In this document: one piece after another, positions 15,660-24,297 of the stretch
How the letters are laid out: each line of letters starts with the position of its first letter
Numbering within the stretch: the first letter of the stretch is position 1
From: Roseimaritima multifibrata
GTDB taxonomy: Bacteria > Planctomycetota > Planctomycetia > Pirellulales > Pirellulaceae
Direction of reading: 5' to 3'
DNA length: 64,000 bases
Assembly: GCF_007741495.1 (NCBI RefSeq)
Contig: NZ_CP036262.1
Coordinates: forward strand, 682,001 to 746,000
Translations under genes and position numbers: made by a program
The notes under the pieces: generated by a model
The model's input: only the letters and a program-made list of their open reading frames with translations
What the model was told of the DNA's origin: nothing
The model's database searches: none

Positions 15660-17036
15660 TTAGGCGATAATGTCGTGAACGATTTCGCCGTAGACGTTGG
15701 TTAGACGGAAATCGCGGCCGCCATATCGGTAGGTCAGCTTGGTATGGTCGATGCCCAGCAAATGGAGGATCGTGGCGTGGAAGTCATGCAGGTGGATGGC
15801 CCCTTCGACGGCCTTGTAACCAAGGTCATCGGTTTTGCCGTACGTCAGCCCCCCTTGAACGCCTCCGCCTGCCATCCACGCGGTATAGCCGTCGGCGTTG
15901 TGGTCACGGCCGATGGTTTCCTTGCCGGATAGAATCTGGGTTTCAGGGGTGCGACCGAATTCGCCTGTCCAGACGACAAGGGTGTCGTCTAGCATTCCTC
16001 GTTCGGCTAGGTCAGCCAGCAACGCCGCAATCGGTTTGTCGATCGTTTCGGCTTTGGGTTTGAACTTGTCCAGATTGCTGTGATGGTCCCAGCCACTTGA
16101 GTGGACTTCGACAAACCGCACGCCCGATTCGACCAATCGGCGAGCAAGTAAACATTGGCGGCCAAAATCATCCGTGTTTTTTGTGTTGACTCCGTATCGG
16201 TCCAGGGTCCCTTGTGTTTCCTGTTCGATGTCAAGGACTTGAGGGACCGCTTGCTGCATGCGTTCACTAAGCGCTAACGAATCGATCACGCCTTGGGCTT
16301 CGGTCGTTTGGTCTAGCAGTTGTTGGTTCATCATCTGCGCCAAATCCAGAGCCTGTCGCGCTGCGTCCGGGGATTGAAGATTTCCCGGTGTCAGGTTCTG
16401 CAGGTTTGCACCCTTGATCCCCTGCCCGTCCCAGCCCAGGCGAGTCGCTTGGTAGCTGCTAGGCAAAAAGGCGCTGCCGTAGTTCGAGGGCCCACCAAAG
16501 GTTCGTGTCGGTTTGATGGTGAAGAAGCCGGGGAGATTTTGGTTCTCGGTTCCCAGCCCATACAGCACCCAGGACCCGAGTGACGGGCGTTGGAATTGGA
16601 ATTCGCCGGTATGCAGCAGTGGGATCGCCAGCGGGTGAGCGCGGCTGTTCGTCTGCATGGCGTTTAGCATGCATAGTTGGTCGGTCTGTTTGGCTAGGTG
16701 TGGAAAGGCTTCGGAAACCCACATTCCACTTTCGCCATGCTGAGCGAAATCAAGCAGAGGGCCAAGCAGTTTCTTTTTGCTCTTCCCCTGCTTTCCGTTC
16801 GCTTTCCTTAGTTCCGGTTTGTATTCGAAGGATTCGAATTGCGAAGGACCGCCGTTGATAAACAGGAAAATCACCCGCTTTGCCCGCGGGGTGAAGTGAG
16901 GTTGCTTTGGCGAGAGCAGACCGGCATCGCTTGAGGATGGGGTCATGCCGGTTGCCATTAGCGATCCCATTGCACAGGAACCGACCTTAAGCCATTGCCG
17001 ACGGGAAGCGAGTGACGCCGAGGAGGGATTGGTCAT
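15660..17036 (-). CDS. DUF1501 exported protein (alkaline-phosphatase-fold)
   Basis: 458 residues. The N-terminus has a Tat-type signal (SRRQWLKVGS, then a hydrophobic stretch), and the body matches DUF1501, a sulfatase/alkaline-phosphatase-fold family very common in planctomycetes. Visible motifs are IFLFINGGPSQFESFEYK near residues 55-72, GVRFVEVHSSGWDHHSNL in the middle, and VVWTGEFGRTP plus GRDHN toward the C-terminus. The DHH and GRDHN clusters look metal-binding. It lies 51 bp downstream of a PSD1 cytochrome-type gene on the same strand, the usual pairing. The substrate is unknown. Confidence 0.9.
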   Translation of the reverse strand: MTNPSSASLASRRQWLKVGSCAMGSLMATGMTPSSSDAGLLSPKQPHFTPRAKRVIFLFINGGPSQFESFEYKPELRKANGKQGKSKKKLLGPLLDFAQHGESGMWVSEAFPHLAKQTDQLCMLNAMQTNSRAHPLAIPLLHTGEFQFQRPSLGSWVLYGLGTENQNLPGFFTIKPTRTFGGPSNYGSAFLPSSYQATRLGWDGQGIKGANLQNLTPGNLQSPDAARQALDLAQMMNQQLLDQTTEAQGVIDSLALSERMQQAVPQVLDIEQETQGTLDRYGVNTKNTDDFGRQCLLARRLVESGVRFVEVHSSGWDHHSNLDKFKPKAETIDKPIAALLADLAERGMLDDTLVVWTGEFGRTPETQILSGKETIGRDHNADGYTAWMAGGGVQGGLTYGKTDDLGYKAVEGAIHLHDFHATILHLLGIDHTKLTYRYGGRDFRLTNVYGEIVHDIIA

Positions 17037-17087
17037 GACGGAACGCTGGGTGAAAGGAATGTTGTGGGCAGTGGGTGACTGTCAGTA

Positions 17088-19664
17088 TCAATGAATGTCA
17101 ACTAAGTATCGGAACTCAGCCGTTGTGAATAGCGTTTGAAACCAAGCGGCCCACGCCGTGTTTTCTGCGTCGCTTTCCGTATCCTCTTGTGCAGCGGTAC
17201 GGATTTGATTCACCAACGCCAAGGCTGCGGTGGCTTCCTGCGGATGTGGTTCACGGCCGAGAGACCACAACATTGCAAGCCGCACCCGCTGCGCATCATC
17301 CGACACGTTGGACGTGGCAAGTAAACGCTTGGCGGCCGCCTGTGATTGTTGGTTAACGAATGGCGAATTGCGGAGGTAAAGGGCCTGAGCCGGTACGTTG
17401 GTGACGCTCCGTTTGCCGCTTACCAAGCTGGGGGAAGGGAAATCAAACAGGTCGAAGATCTCGGGCACATAATCGCGGACAACCGGCAGGTAGACGCTGC
17501 GATGCTGGCTGTCAGGTTGGATTTTGGCGGTTGGGATTCCGCGGACCATTTGGTCGCCAAGTCCCGTTACGGTGGAGCCGGCGGGTCGATCGTTTTTCAG
17601 TTCGCCACTGACTTGCAGGATCGCGTCGCGAATCACCTCGGCTTCCAGTCGCCGTGGGGTTGCACGCCAGTAGGTTTTGTTGATCGGATCGATCTGCACG
17701 TTGTCTGGGTCTTTGTAGCTGCTTAGTTGGTAGGTTCGGCTAAGCATGATCGATCGAATGATCTGTTTTACCGACCAGCCGTTTTCCATGAACTCAAGAG
17801 CCAGGTGATCAAGTAGTTCTTGGTTCACTGGGGTTTGGCCGATCAAGCCAAAATTGTCGACGCTGGAAACAAGTCCGCGGCCAAGCAAGTGATGCCAGGT
17901 CCGGTTCACCATGACCCGTGCGGTCAACGGATTTTTTGGGCTCGCGATCGCCTTGGCCATTTCCAATCGCCCGCTATGTTCGGGTGGGATGTCAAGCGAA
18001 GCCAGGTGTGGAATCGCGGTCAAGAAGTTGCGAGGTACCGATTCCCCTTGATCACGATAGTTGCCTCGGATCGCTACCTTTGTGTCGGCCGGTTTGCTGC
18101 GATCGCGGGCACTCATCGCATAAGCTGGACGTGGAGGTTTATTGGCCTTGTTTTCTGCAATCTGTTTTTCGATCGCGGCCGTTTCTTCTTTTAGTTTGGC
18201 GGCGTTTGCTTTAGCTGTTTGAAAAGCGGCGGTCGCTTCTTCCAGTCCTTTGGTCGCTTCGGCCGTTGGGCCTGTTTCTAATGTTGAAGTTTCTGTTTTA
18301 ACCAGTTTATCCGCGGTCGCCTGTTTCTCGGACGCGACTTTTTCCGCTTCGGTTGCTTTGGTTCGTTCTGCTTTTTTTGTCGCCAAAGACTTTTGTAGCT
18401 CGGCCAGTGCAGCGGCGTGTTTTTCGGCGGCCGCGTGTTTGGCTTTGCCGTTTTCACCGATGGGGATAAGGTCGGTTGGGTTGTTGCTGTATTTCTGTTT
18501 GATCGTCCCGTACAGCGGTTCGGTGCTGAGGAAAATCCCTGCCAGCGCGTAGTAGTCGGTCGTTGGGATGGGATCGAATTTGTGGTCATGGCAGCGTGCA
18601 CAGGCAACGGTCATCGCCTGAGTTGCGCGAAAGACCGTGTCGATTTGATCGTCAACAATGTCCATTCGGAATCCCGTGCCACTTGAATTGTGACGTTTGG
18701 GGCCGAAGGAAAGGATGCTGGAAGCGATTTGCCGTTCCGTTAGCAGTTCCTCCGATTCGTTGCCTGTGGGAGGGATTAAATCGCCCGCAATCTGTTCGAT
18801 CAAAAAAGTGTCGTAAGGTTTGTCGCGATTGAAAGAATCGATGACGTAGTTGCGATAGGGCCATGCGTGGGGGTAGGTGAAATTGAACTCCATTCCGCTT
18901 GATTCAGCGAAGCGGACAATGTCCAGCCAATGCCGTCCCCAACGTTCGCCGAACTGAGGCGATTGCAGTAATTCGTCGACGAGTGTGGCAATCGGTTCTG
19001 GATTGTCGCCAGTGGCGAACCGCTGGATCTGTTCGGGTAGTGGAGGAAGTCCAACCAGATCGAAGGTCATGCGGCGGACCAATGTTTGGCGGTTGGCGTC
19101 CTCGACGGGATGAACGCCTTCGCTTTCCATTTTGGCCAGCGTCCATTTATCGATTGCGGTGCGAGGCCAATCCGCATTCTTAACCGTCGGTGGCTCCGCT
19201 CGCAGTGGTGTTTGAAATGACCAGTGCTTTCGGCCTTCGGCAAGCCGTTCTTCTTTCGCCGTAGGCCCATCGTCGCGGCGAGTATCAGGGGCTCCCAGGC
19301 GAATCCATTCGGTGAAAGCCGCGATGGTTTCGTCGCTTAGCTTTTCATCGGGAGGCATCGGAGAGACGTCTTCGTCTTGCCGGATCATCTGCAGCAGTAG
19401 GCTTTTGTCGGGATCGTGAGGGATGATGACCGGTCCCGAATCCCCGCCGCGCATCATCCCTGTGGGCGAATCGAGCTCAAGGCCCACAGCAATATCCTCA
19501 GCGTCCTTGGCATGGCACTCGTAACAGTGTTTGGCCAAAGCGGGGGCGATCTGTTTTTCAAAGAGAGCTTGACCTGCATCGGAATCGGCAGCAGGGTCAG
19601 CGCCCCAGGCGGGAGACCAACCGACGATTGTCAGGAGTGCAGTTAAATAAATCCAGCGTCCCAT
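17088..19664 (-). CDS. PSD1 planctomycete cytochrome C protein (DUF1549/DUF1553)
   Basis: 858 residues with a Sec signal peptide ending near GWSPAWGA. A planctomycete cytochrome C domain follows, with the heme motif CYECH at 47-51. DUF1549 covers about 150-360 and ends with a second CxxCH, CARCHDHKFDP, near 350. A predicted coiled-coil insert runs from about 400 to 510, rich in Ala, Lys, Glu and Thr. The C-terminal part is DUF1553, with NPLTARVMVNRTWHHLLGRGLV. It is exported and probably heme-binding; its redox or substrate role is not established. It is transcribed with the DUF1501 gene 51 bp downstream. The paralogue at 31695 has the same layout. Confidence 0.93.
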   Translation of the reverse strand: MGRWIYLTALLTIVGWSPAWGADPAADSDAGQALFEKQIAPALAKHCYECHAKDAEDIAVGLELDSPTGMMRGGDSGPVIIPHDPDKSLLLQMIRQDEDVSPMPPDEKLSDETIAAFTEWIRLGAPDTRRDDGPTAKEERLAEGRKHWSFQTPLRAEPPTVKNADWPRTAIDKWTLAKMESEGVHPVEDANRQTLVRRMTFDLVGLPPLPEQIQRFATGDNPEPIATLVDELLQSPQFGERWGRHWLDIVRFAESSGMEFNFTYPHAWPYRNYVIDSFNRDKPYDTFLIEQIAGDLIPPTGNESEELLTERQIASSILSFGPKRHNSSGTGFRMDIVDDQIDTVFRATQAMTVACARCHDHKFDPIPTTDYYALAGIFLSTEPLYGTIKQKYSNNPTDLIPIGENGKAKHAAAEKHAAALAELQKSLATKKAERTKATEAEKVASEKQATADKLVKTETSTLETGPTAEATKGLEEATAAFQTAKANAAKLKEETAAIEKQIAENKANKPPRPAYAMSARDRSKPADTKVAIRGNYRDQGESVPRNFLTAIPHLASLDIPPEHSGRLEMAKAIASPKNPLTARVMVNRTWHHLLGRGLVSSVDNFGLIGQTPVNQELLDHLALEFMENGWSVKQIIRSIMLSRTYQLSSYKDPDNVQIDPINKTYWRATPRRLEAEVIRDAILQVSGELKNDRPAGSTVTGLGDQMVRGIPTAKIQPDSQHRSVYLPVVRDYVPEIFDLFDFPSPSLVSGKRSVTNVPAQALYLRNSPFVNQQSQAAAKRLLATSNVSDDAQRVRLAMLWSLGREPHPQEATAALALVNQIRTAAQEDTESDAENTAWAAWFQTLFTTAEFRYLVDIH

Positions 19665-20147
19665 GGTCTTATGGACTCATTGAAGTGGGAGAGTGGTGCG
19701 CGATGAAAATAACAACGAAAATCGGACTGCGGTGAACCATCCAAAGGAGGGTTTACCACCCGTTTCGAAGCAGCGTCTGAGGTGGGAATTCAAGGTGGGG
19801 AGACTCGCAGAAACCGTTCGCGACGCCACAAAGTGAGCGATAATCAAGAAAACGGTAAGCGCAAGCCTGCACCCAGACTACCGTTTGCAGGCGATGGTGT
19901 CAAATTTCGCCACGGTCAGAAGGCTCGCCAAAAGCCGGGGAGAGTGAATGATTAAGTGTCGCTTTTCGCGGGGACGTCGATTTTAGAAGTGCCGGATTTC
20001 GGTAGGGGGTACTTTCCCGTCAGAACGTAAATGGCTTTAGCGCAAGGATCCTGCTCGACGCGTAAGTTTGGAAGTTGTGCTATTCCGAGTTGGCTACTTT
20101 GCTCCCGCTAGCACTGCGTCCCCTCGTCGGTTTACCCGACAGGAACG
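19665..20147. other. Intergenic region, no gene seen
   Basis: No supported gene. Upstream of the PSD1 start at 19664 this DNA should hold its promoter, but no clear elements are visible. At 20055-20113 there is a roughly 50-bp sequence that recurs, diverged, at 63923-63979; its best-kept part is AGTTGGCTACTT.GCT.CCGC. Confidence 0.4.
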
Positions 20148-20271
20148 AAAGATTTGAAATTAGAAGCGGTCAGCCTCAGCGTATCGTCTCTGGTTCGGCT
20201 TGCCGCTGAAAGCGGCAAGCCGAACCAGAGACGGGAGTTGTTCAATGCATGTGTTCTAATTTCAAATCTTT
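20148..20271. repeat. Nested perfect inverted repeat (MITE-like)
   Basis: Outer arms of 18 bp, 20148-20165 (AAAGATTTGAAATTAGAA) and 20254-20271, are perfect complements. Inside is a second, perfect 22-bp hairpin with a GAA loop at 20186-20232. The whole unit is 124 bp and lies between the PSD1 promoter region and the 3' end of the PhoPQ-type gene. No transposase is encoded. It resembles a miniature inverted-repeat element with an embedded palindrome. Confidence 0.85.
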
Positions 20272-20336
20272 GCTTCATGCCAGGCAAGCTGGCATGGGGC
20301 CGATTCTGTATGGAGGCCTGCGAGCACTCGCTTGCC

Positions 20337-22034
20337 CTAGGGCGTCACGGTAATGTTGGGACCGGATTCAAGCTGCACACTTATCTGTTTGCAGGGCTGG
20401 GTTTGAAGCCATTTTACAATCGGTCCCGCTTCTTTTTCAAAATCTTGTGGCGACCAATTTAGATAAAATGTCGAATCCGTTTGCCGCAGGGTCAAATCTT
20501 TAAGCTGAAGATTGGCCTGCGCTAATGCCTGTGCATCGGACATCAATTTTGCGGCAACCGCTTCGGATTCGGTTGTGCACTTGAGCGTAATCGTCGGAGG
20601 TTGCGAGTTATCTCGATCGGCGAACGGCAACGTGTTGGGCGTCACGAAAACATCCGTCGTCAATTTGAGCGGAACAGGTAGTCCCACGTCATAGGTAAGT
20701 TCAACGAAATAGGCGGTCCAGCCTGCGGATGGCTCGTCGACGCTGCCCAGGTACGAACCGTCGGGTTGGGCGGTAAGTCGCTTGCTAGTGTACTTGGGAC
20801 CAAATGTTTCCAGTCTGAAGTCACGGGCTTCCGGGTTGGTTGCTTGCCACAATCGTACTTCTGTCGGCGCATCGTCTGGAGAAACCTTGATCACTCCGTC
20901 GCTTGTCACCTGCCAGGAAAACTGCGGTCGCTCCCGATCGGCGACGATCATTGCATAGAAAGCAATGACGGATTCTAAAGCGTCGCTGTCATCCATGCTG
21001 TGATCTGTGTTGGGAACGTACCGCAAGTGTTTTTCGCCTTGCAGTTCGGCAAAATAGAACTGCGACGAATCGGGCAGAAAGAACTGATCGCCAGCTGCGT
21101 TGAGAATCAGCTTGGGCATTGTTAATCGATGACGATAAAAGTATGGATCGACCAGCTGCAGCAGTTCGTCCATCCGCGGGTCATCCATTTTCTGCATGAT
21201 GTTGTGCTGGACGTAGTCGCCAATCGAAGGTGCCCAGTAGCCGTACGCGGCAAAGTGATGACGCAATGATTTGTTGGCATCGAGCACATCGATAACGATG
21301 GGGATGATGGCGACAACCCGATCATCAACGGCACCGGTCAGCCAGGTCGTCCAACCGCGTTTCGAGGCTCCTGCGACCACGAACCGATTGACGTCGTGAT
21401 CGCCTATTTGCTTGGCCACCGCCGTAATCGTGTCCATCGCTCGGGCGGCGCTCTTGACCATTGCATTGCGCGCGAGCCAGCGGCTTTCCCCTGTTTTCAT
21501 GAACTGTGCCCAGGTGTAACCGATCAGGTCGTCCTCTTTCCTCTCGACGCCGTCGCCATGAAAGACTAACCGTTGATTGGGAACCATCCGCAATTCTGTC
21601 ACAACGGTTCCGGTCGCCTCGGCGATCTTAATGGTTTCCGAAGAGGCTGATGTAGGTGGCTGGCCACCGTTGCGGCCTCCGGCAATCATCAGGAATCCAA
21701 TATCGGATCGCACTTTATCTGGGATCACAATAGTGACCCAGTGTTGCCATTTGGGCCGATCGACTTCCTTTGGGGTTAGCCAAGTTTGTGAAACCATGTC
21801 GACAACGACGGTCGTCGTGTTTTCGTTTTTGGTCGTGCTGACGATGTTCCATTCAAACGCAGCGTCCGGTTTCTGGACGTAAAGGTCCAAGTCGGTTTGA
21901 GCGGGAAGTGCGGTGTGCGAAGGTGTCGCAGCCTGTCCGCTCAGCGCTTCCTGGCCAAATGTCGGAATGCTGCCAGCAAGTCCCGCCAGTGCGACGCAGC
22001 ATGCCGAGAAAATCATCTTCAGAGGAGGTGTCAT
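20337..22034 (-). CDS. PhoPQ-activated pathogenicity-related (PqaA-type) exported hydrolase
   Basis: 565 residues with a Sec signal peptide (MIFSACCVALAGLAGSIPTFGQ). The middle is an alpha/beta-hydrolase-like domain of the PhoPQ_related family: NRFVVAGASKRGWTTWLTGA gives a G-x-S-K-R-G nucleophile elbow near residue 225, IIPIVIDVLDANKSLRHHF follows, and GDQFFLPDSS and NTDHSMDDSD carry probable Asp and His. The family was named from Salmonella PqaA; its substrate is unknown. It is the last gene of a cassette (DUF1559 protein, small lipoprotein, this enzyme), mirrored by the GH97 cassette upstream. There is an 80-bp gap to the lipoprotein. Confidence 0.88.
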   Translation of the reverse strand: MTPPLKMIFSACCVALAGLAGSIPTFGQEALSGQAATPSHTALPAQTDLDLYVQKPDAAFEWNIVSTTKNENTTTVVVDMVSQTWLTPKEVDRPKWQHWVTIVIPDKVRSDIGFLMIAGGRNGGQPPTSASSETIKIAEATGTVVTELRMVPNQRLVFHGDGVERKEDDLIGYTWAQFMKTGESRWLARNAMVKSAARAMDTITAVAKQIGDHDVNRFVVAGASKRGWTTWLTGAVDDRVVAIIPIVIDVLDANKSLRHHFAAYGYWAPSIGDYVQHNIMQKMDDPRMDELLQLVDPYFYRHRLTMPKLILNAAGDQFFLPDSSQFYFAELQGEKHLRYVPNTDHSMDDSDALESVIAFYAMIVADRERPQFSWQVTSDGVIKVSPDDAPTEVRLWQATNPEARDFRLETFGPKYTSKRLTAQPDGSYLGSVDEPSAGWTAYFVELTYDVGLPVPLKLTTDVFVTPNTLPFADRDNSQPPTITLKCTTESEAVAAKLMSDAQALAQANLQLKDLTLRQTDSTFYLNWSPQDFEKEAGPIVKWLQTQPCKQISVQLESGPNITVTP

Positions 22035-22113
22035 TTAGTGAAACACTTAAGTGTGATTGGATTTGTTGCATGGGCTAACATCACGCGGTCAGCCACCCGG
22101 GTGCCTCGGCTGC

Positions 22114-22557
22114 CTAAAGCGCATAGGGAGGCAGCGTGGTCGTCGTTTCATCGATGACTGCGGATAGGGACGTAGCAGCTTTCGACGCATACTTTCCCTT
22201 CAGTAAGTCTGGTCCCGGTTCCGCGGTGCCCATCATGATTTCAGTCTGAGTCGGTTTCTTCGAATCATCCGGCCACCGCACGGTCACAATGTACTTGCCG
22301 GGGGCAATCCCCGGATTCATGTCTGAAACCAGCGAGAAAGTTCCCGAGGCGTCCGCAACTCCTGTCGCCGTGGACTGCTCAGGGTTTTCCGAGTGGAACA
22401 TAATCACGGCTCCGGCAGCCGGTTTTCCTTTGACCGTAATGGAGCCGGTAACGGGCAGCAGGCCGTGCGAATCACCGCAGCCTACGAGACTGCATAAAAG
22501 CAGAAGGCCGAGGGACGATCCGTTTCGAAAGAATCGAGCAATACTATTCGTTAGCAT
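22114..22557 (-). CDS. Small lipoprotein with carboxypeptidase-regulatory-like fold
   Basis: 147 residues from the ATG at 22557; the open frame extends further, but the upstream part lacks coding character. The N-terminus is a lipoprotein signal, GLLLLCSLVGCGDS, with the lipid-anchored Cys in VGC. The remainder is one beta-sandwich domain of the carboxypeptidase-regulatory type, recognisable from LPVTGSITVKGKPAAGAVIMF and the later ASGTFSLVSDMNPGIAPGKY. These proteins are extremely common in planctomycetes, nearly always beside DUF1559 genes, and their function is unknown. It is 169 bp downstream of the DUF1559 gene and has a paralogue at 26350. Confidence 0.85.
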   Translation of the reverse strand: MLTNSIARFFRNGSSLGLLLLCSLVGCGDSHGLLPVTGSITVKGKPAAGAVIMFHSENPEQSTATGVADASGTFSLVSDMNPGIAPGKYIVTVRWPDDSKKPTQTEIMMGTAEPGPDLLKGKYASKAATSLSAVIDETTTTLPPYAL

Positions 22558-22726
22558 ATAAGAATCCCAAGTAAAATATTTGAACTCCAGCACGCTTCGG
22601 CATAACGCTGCTAAACGAAGTGACAGCGTTGTGCGTGGCGCACGCTTACATCTTTCCCCAGCGAGCGGGATTTCCGTTGCGGGTATTGAATTGGCCCGAG
22701 TTCCGTCGGGCCAATGAAGTGGGGCC

Positions 22727-23752
22727 CTAGTCCAGCGATACGACCTCGCCACCGTCGCGGGTTACCAAGCTGCCAAACACGGTGGCCGAGGTGGTTTCCG
22801 AAACAAATCGCACCGAGCCATCGCCCAGCACCACTTGGACTCCGCCGGGGTGAAACGCGTACAAACCGTTAAGGTTGTAGACGTTGATTGCCGAGCATCC
22901 CGGTTGCTCGGGGTCCGCGATTGATGCTCCGCTATAGCCGCGCAGTTGCCTGGCAATGTTCTGATCACCGTAGTATGAATTTAAAGTCAGTCCGCCATCC
23001 AGAAGGGTGCTGCCCGGCGTGCTTTTGTTTCGGAAGTACAGTTTTTGGCGGCCTGCTTGTTCGCCGAAAAGAATCGTGTTGGATAGGCCGTCGGTCACTT
23101 CGCTCATTTTGATAGACCACTTACGTTCGAGGTCTGTCGATCCGAGCATGCCATTGTTCGTAGAAACGTCTGGCATCCCCGCGCAAACTGCAAGGGTTCG
23201 ATGCAGTCCGCGAATTGGCGAATAGTCTGTTCTCGGCGCGTTAAAGGATCCGCCCGGCAACCCGATCGATTCGAAATAAGTACCGTAATCTCCAGGGGGA
23301 TCGCCCGGCGTGGATGGGCAGAGGTAAGCCGTTACAGGCGTGAAAGCACCAGGGTCCAATGTCCCCCACGGTGCGGGCATGTTGATCGGATCAAGATAAG
23401 ATCGTTTAGGGTCGTACAGGTCGTAAAGGCTTTTCTGCTCGAGGTACGGCAGCAGGTGAAGCAGGGGGCCATGGGCTGCGTTTTGTCCAAGCGGATTAGG
23501 GGGGCTTGGGTAGTCTGCCGCTGCAATGTCTTTGCCCCAAGCCGGCATGTATTTAAAGGTGGACTCGTGATTGTGGATGGCCAATCCCATTTGTTTGAGA
23601 TTGTTGGAGCACTGCATTCGACGAGCGGCCTCTCGTGCCGCTTGCACTGCCGGAAGAAGTAGCCCTACAAGAACTCCGATGATCGCGATCACGACCAACA
23701 ACTCGACAAGCGTGAACCCAAACCTTCTACGATTATGCGTCAGGGGAAGCAT
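22727..23752 (-). CDS. DUF1559 pseudopilin-like protein
   Basis: 341 residues. The N-terminus is a type IV pilin-like leader, [20 protein letters not shown], to be cut after the glycine. The hydrophobic helix leads into [26 protein letters not shown], the hallmark of DUF1559. The C-terminus has the H-X9-DG motif, HPGGVQVVLGDG, followed by SVRFV. These proteins are thought to be membrane-anchored and exported like major pseudopilins, but the partner machinery is unknown in planctomycetes. The prepilin peptidase at 13778 is a candidate processing enzyme. The gene heads the PhoPQ-type cassette. Confidence 0.92.
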   Translation of the reverse strand: MLPLTHNRRRFGFTLVELLVVIAIIGVLVGLLLPAVQAAREAARRMQCSNNLKQMGLAIHNHESTFKYMPAWGKDIAAADYPSPPNPLGQNAAHGPLLHLLPYLEQKSLYDLYDPKRSYLDPINMPAPWGTLDPGAFTPVTAYLCPSTPGDPPGDYGTYFESIGLPGGSFNAPRTDYSPIRGLHRTLAVCAGMPDVSTNNGMLGSTDLERKWSIKMSEVTDGLSNTILFGEQAGRQKLYFRNKSTPGSTLLDGGLTLNSYYGDQNIARQLRGYSGASIADPEQPGCSAINVYNLNGLYAFHPGGVQVVLGDGSVRFVSETTSATVFGSLVTRDGGEVVSLD

Positions 23753-24297
23753 CTGGAAACCTTTCGAAAAGCAACGGGAAAAGCATTGAATTGAAAAGCG
23801 CAGGAATTAGCTGCCGACACGCGACCTCCGATGCGCCGCGATGGTCATATCATACCAAGCGTAGGTCTCGGTCAGGCAATTTGCTCACTGCTCCAGAACA
23901 TTAAATACAAAACACTACACAAAGTACTCTGAATACTCATAAATGCGTTTGGTATATGCAGGTTTGGTTAAGAATGTGTTTTGAAGAGTGTGCAAATGAA
24001 TAGGTTCGTGTTCGTCCCAATCGCTAATTAGGACGATTGAGCCTTCTCGTTTTGCGACGAGGACTTGGCAGTAAAAGTTGTGGGACAGGTTCTTGCGTCT
24101 GTGTTCTGGCGTTTGCGAAGTCAACCGATCGACGGGCTTTGGCGAAGTGAGTTGTTTCGTGGGCCTTGCCGCTCCGTTGAATCAATTTGCTGCTTCAGCG
24201 GTTTGCAGTTGAATTGCCGTTGGCGCAAAGTATTGGAACCGTTCGCGAACGTGATCCCATTGCAATGTGTTTGTTCCGTTGGTCTTTGTTTGGTGGT
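23753..24297. other. Intergenic region, AT-richer
   Basis: 545 bp between the GH97 stop and the DUF1559 start. No convincing gene; a 69-codon frame at 23915-24124 (minus strand) has no recognisable features. The part nearest the DUF1559 start (23890-23960) is AT-rich and would suit a promoter of the minus-strand cassette. Confidence 0.4.

Noticed and set aside
15186-15704. Open frames starting MVLSPAGLSF over the tandem repeat
   Set aside because: They recur only because the DNA is duplicated, they cross hairpins, and they match no protein family.
20154-20462. 102-codon plus-strand frame over the nested inverted repeat
   Set aside because: It runs through the palindrome and antisense to the PhoPQ-type gene; no protein features.
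23915-24124. 69-codon minus-strand frame in the intergenic region
   Set aside because: No ribosome site, no homology recognised, and AT-rich surroundings typical of promoter DNA.
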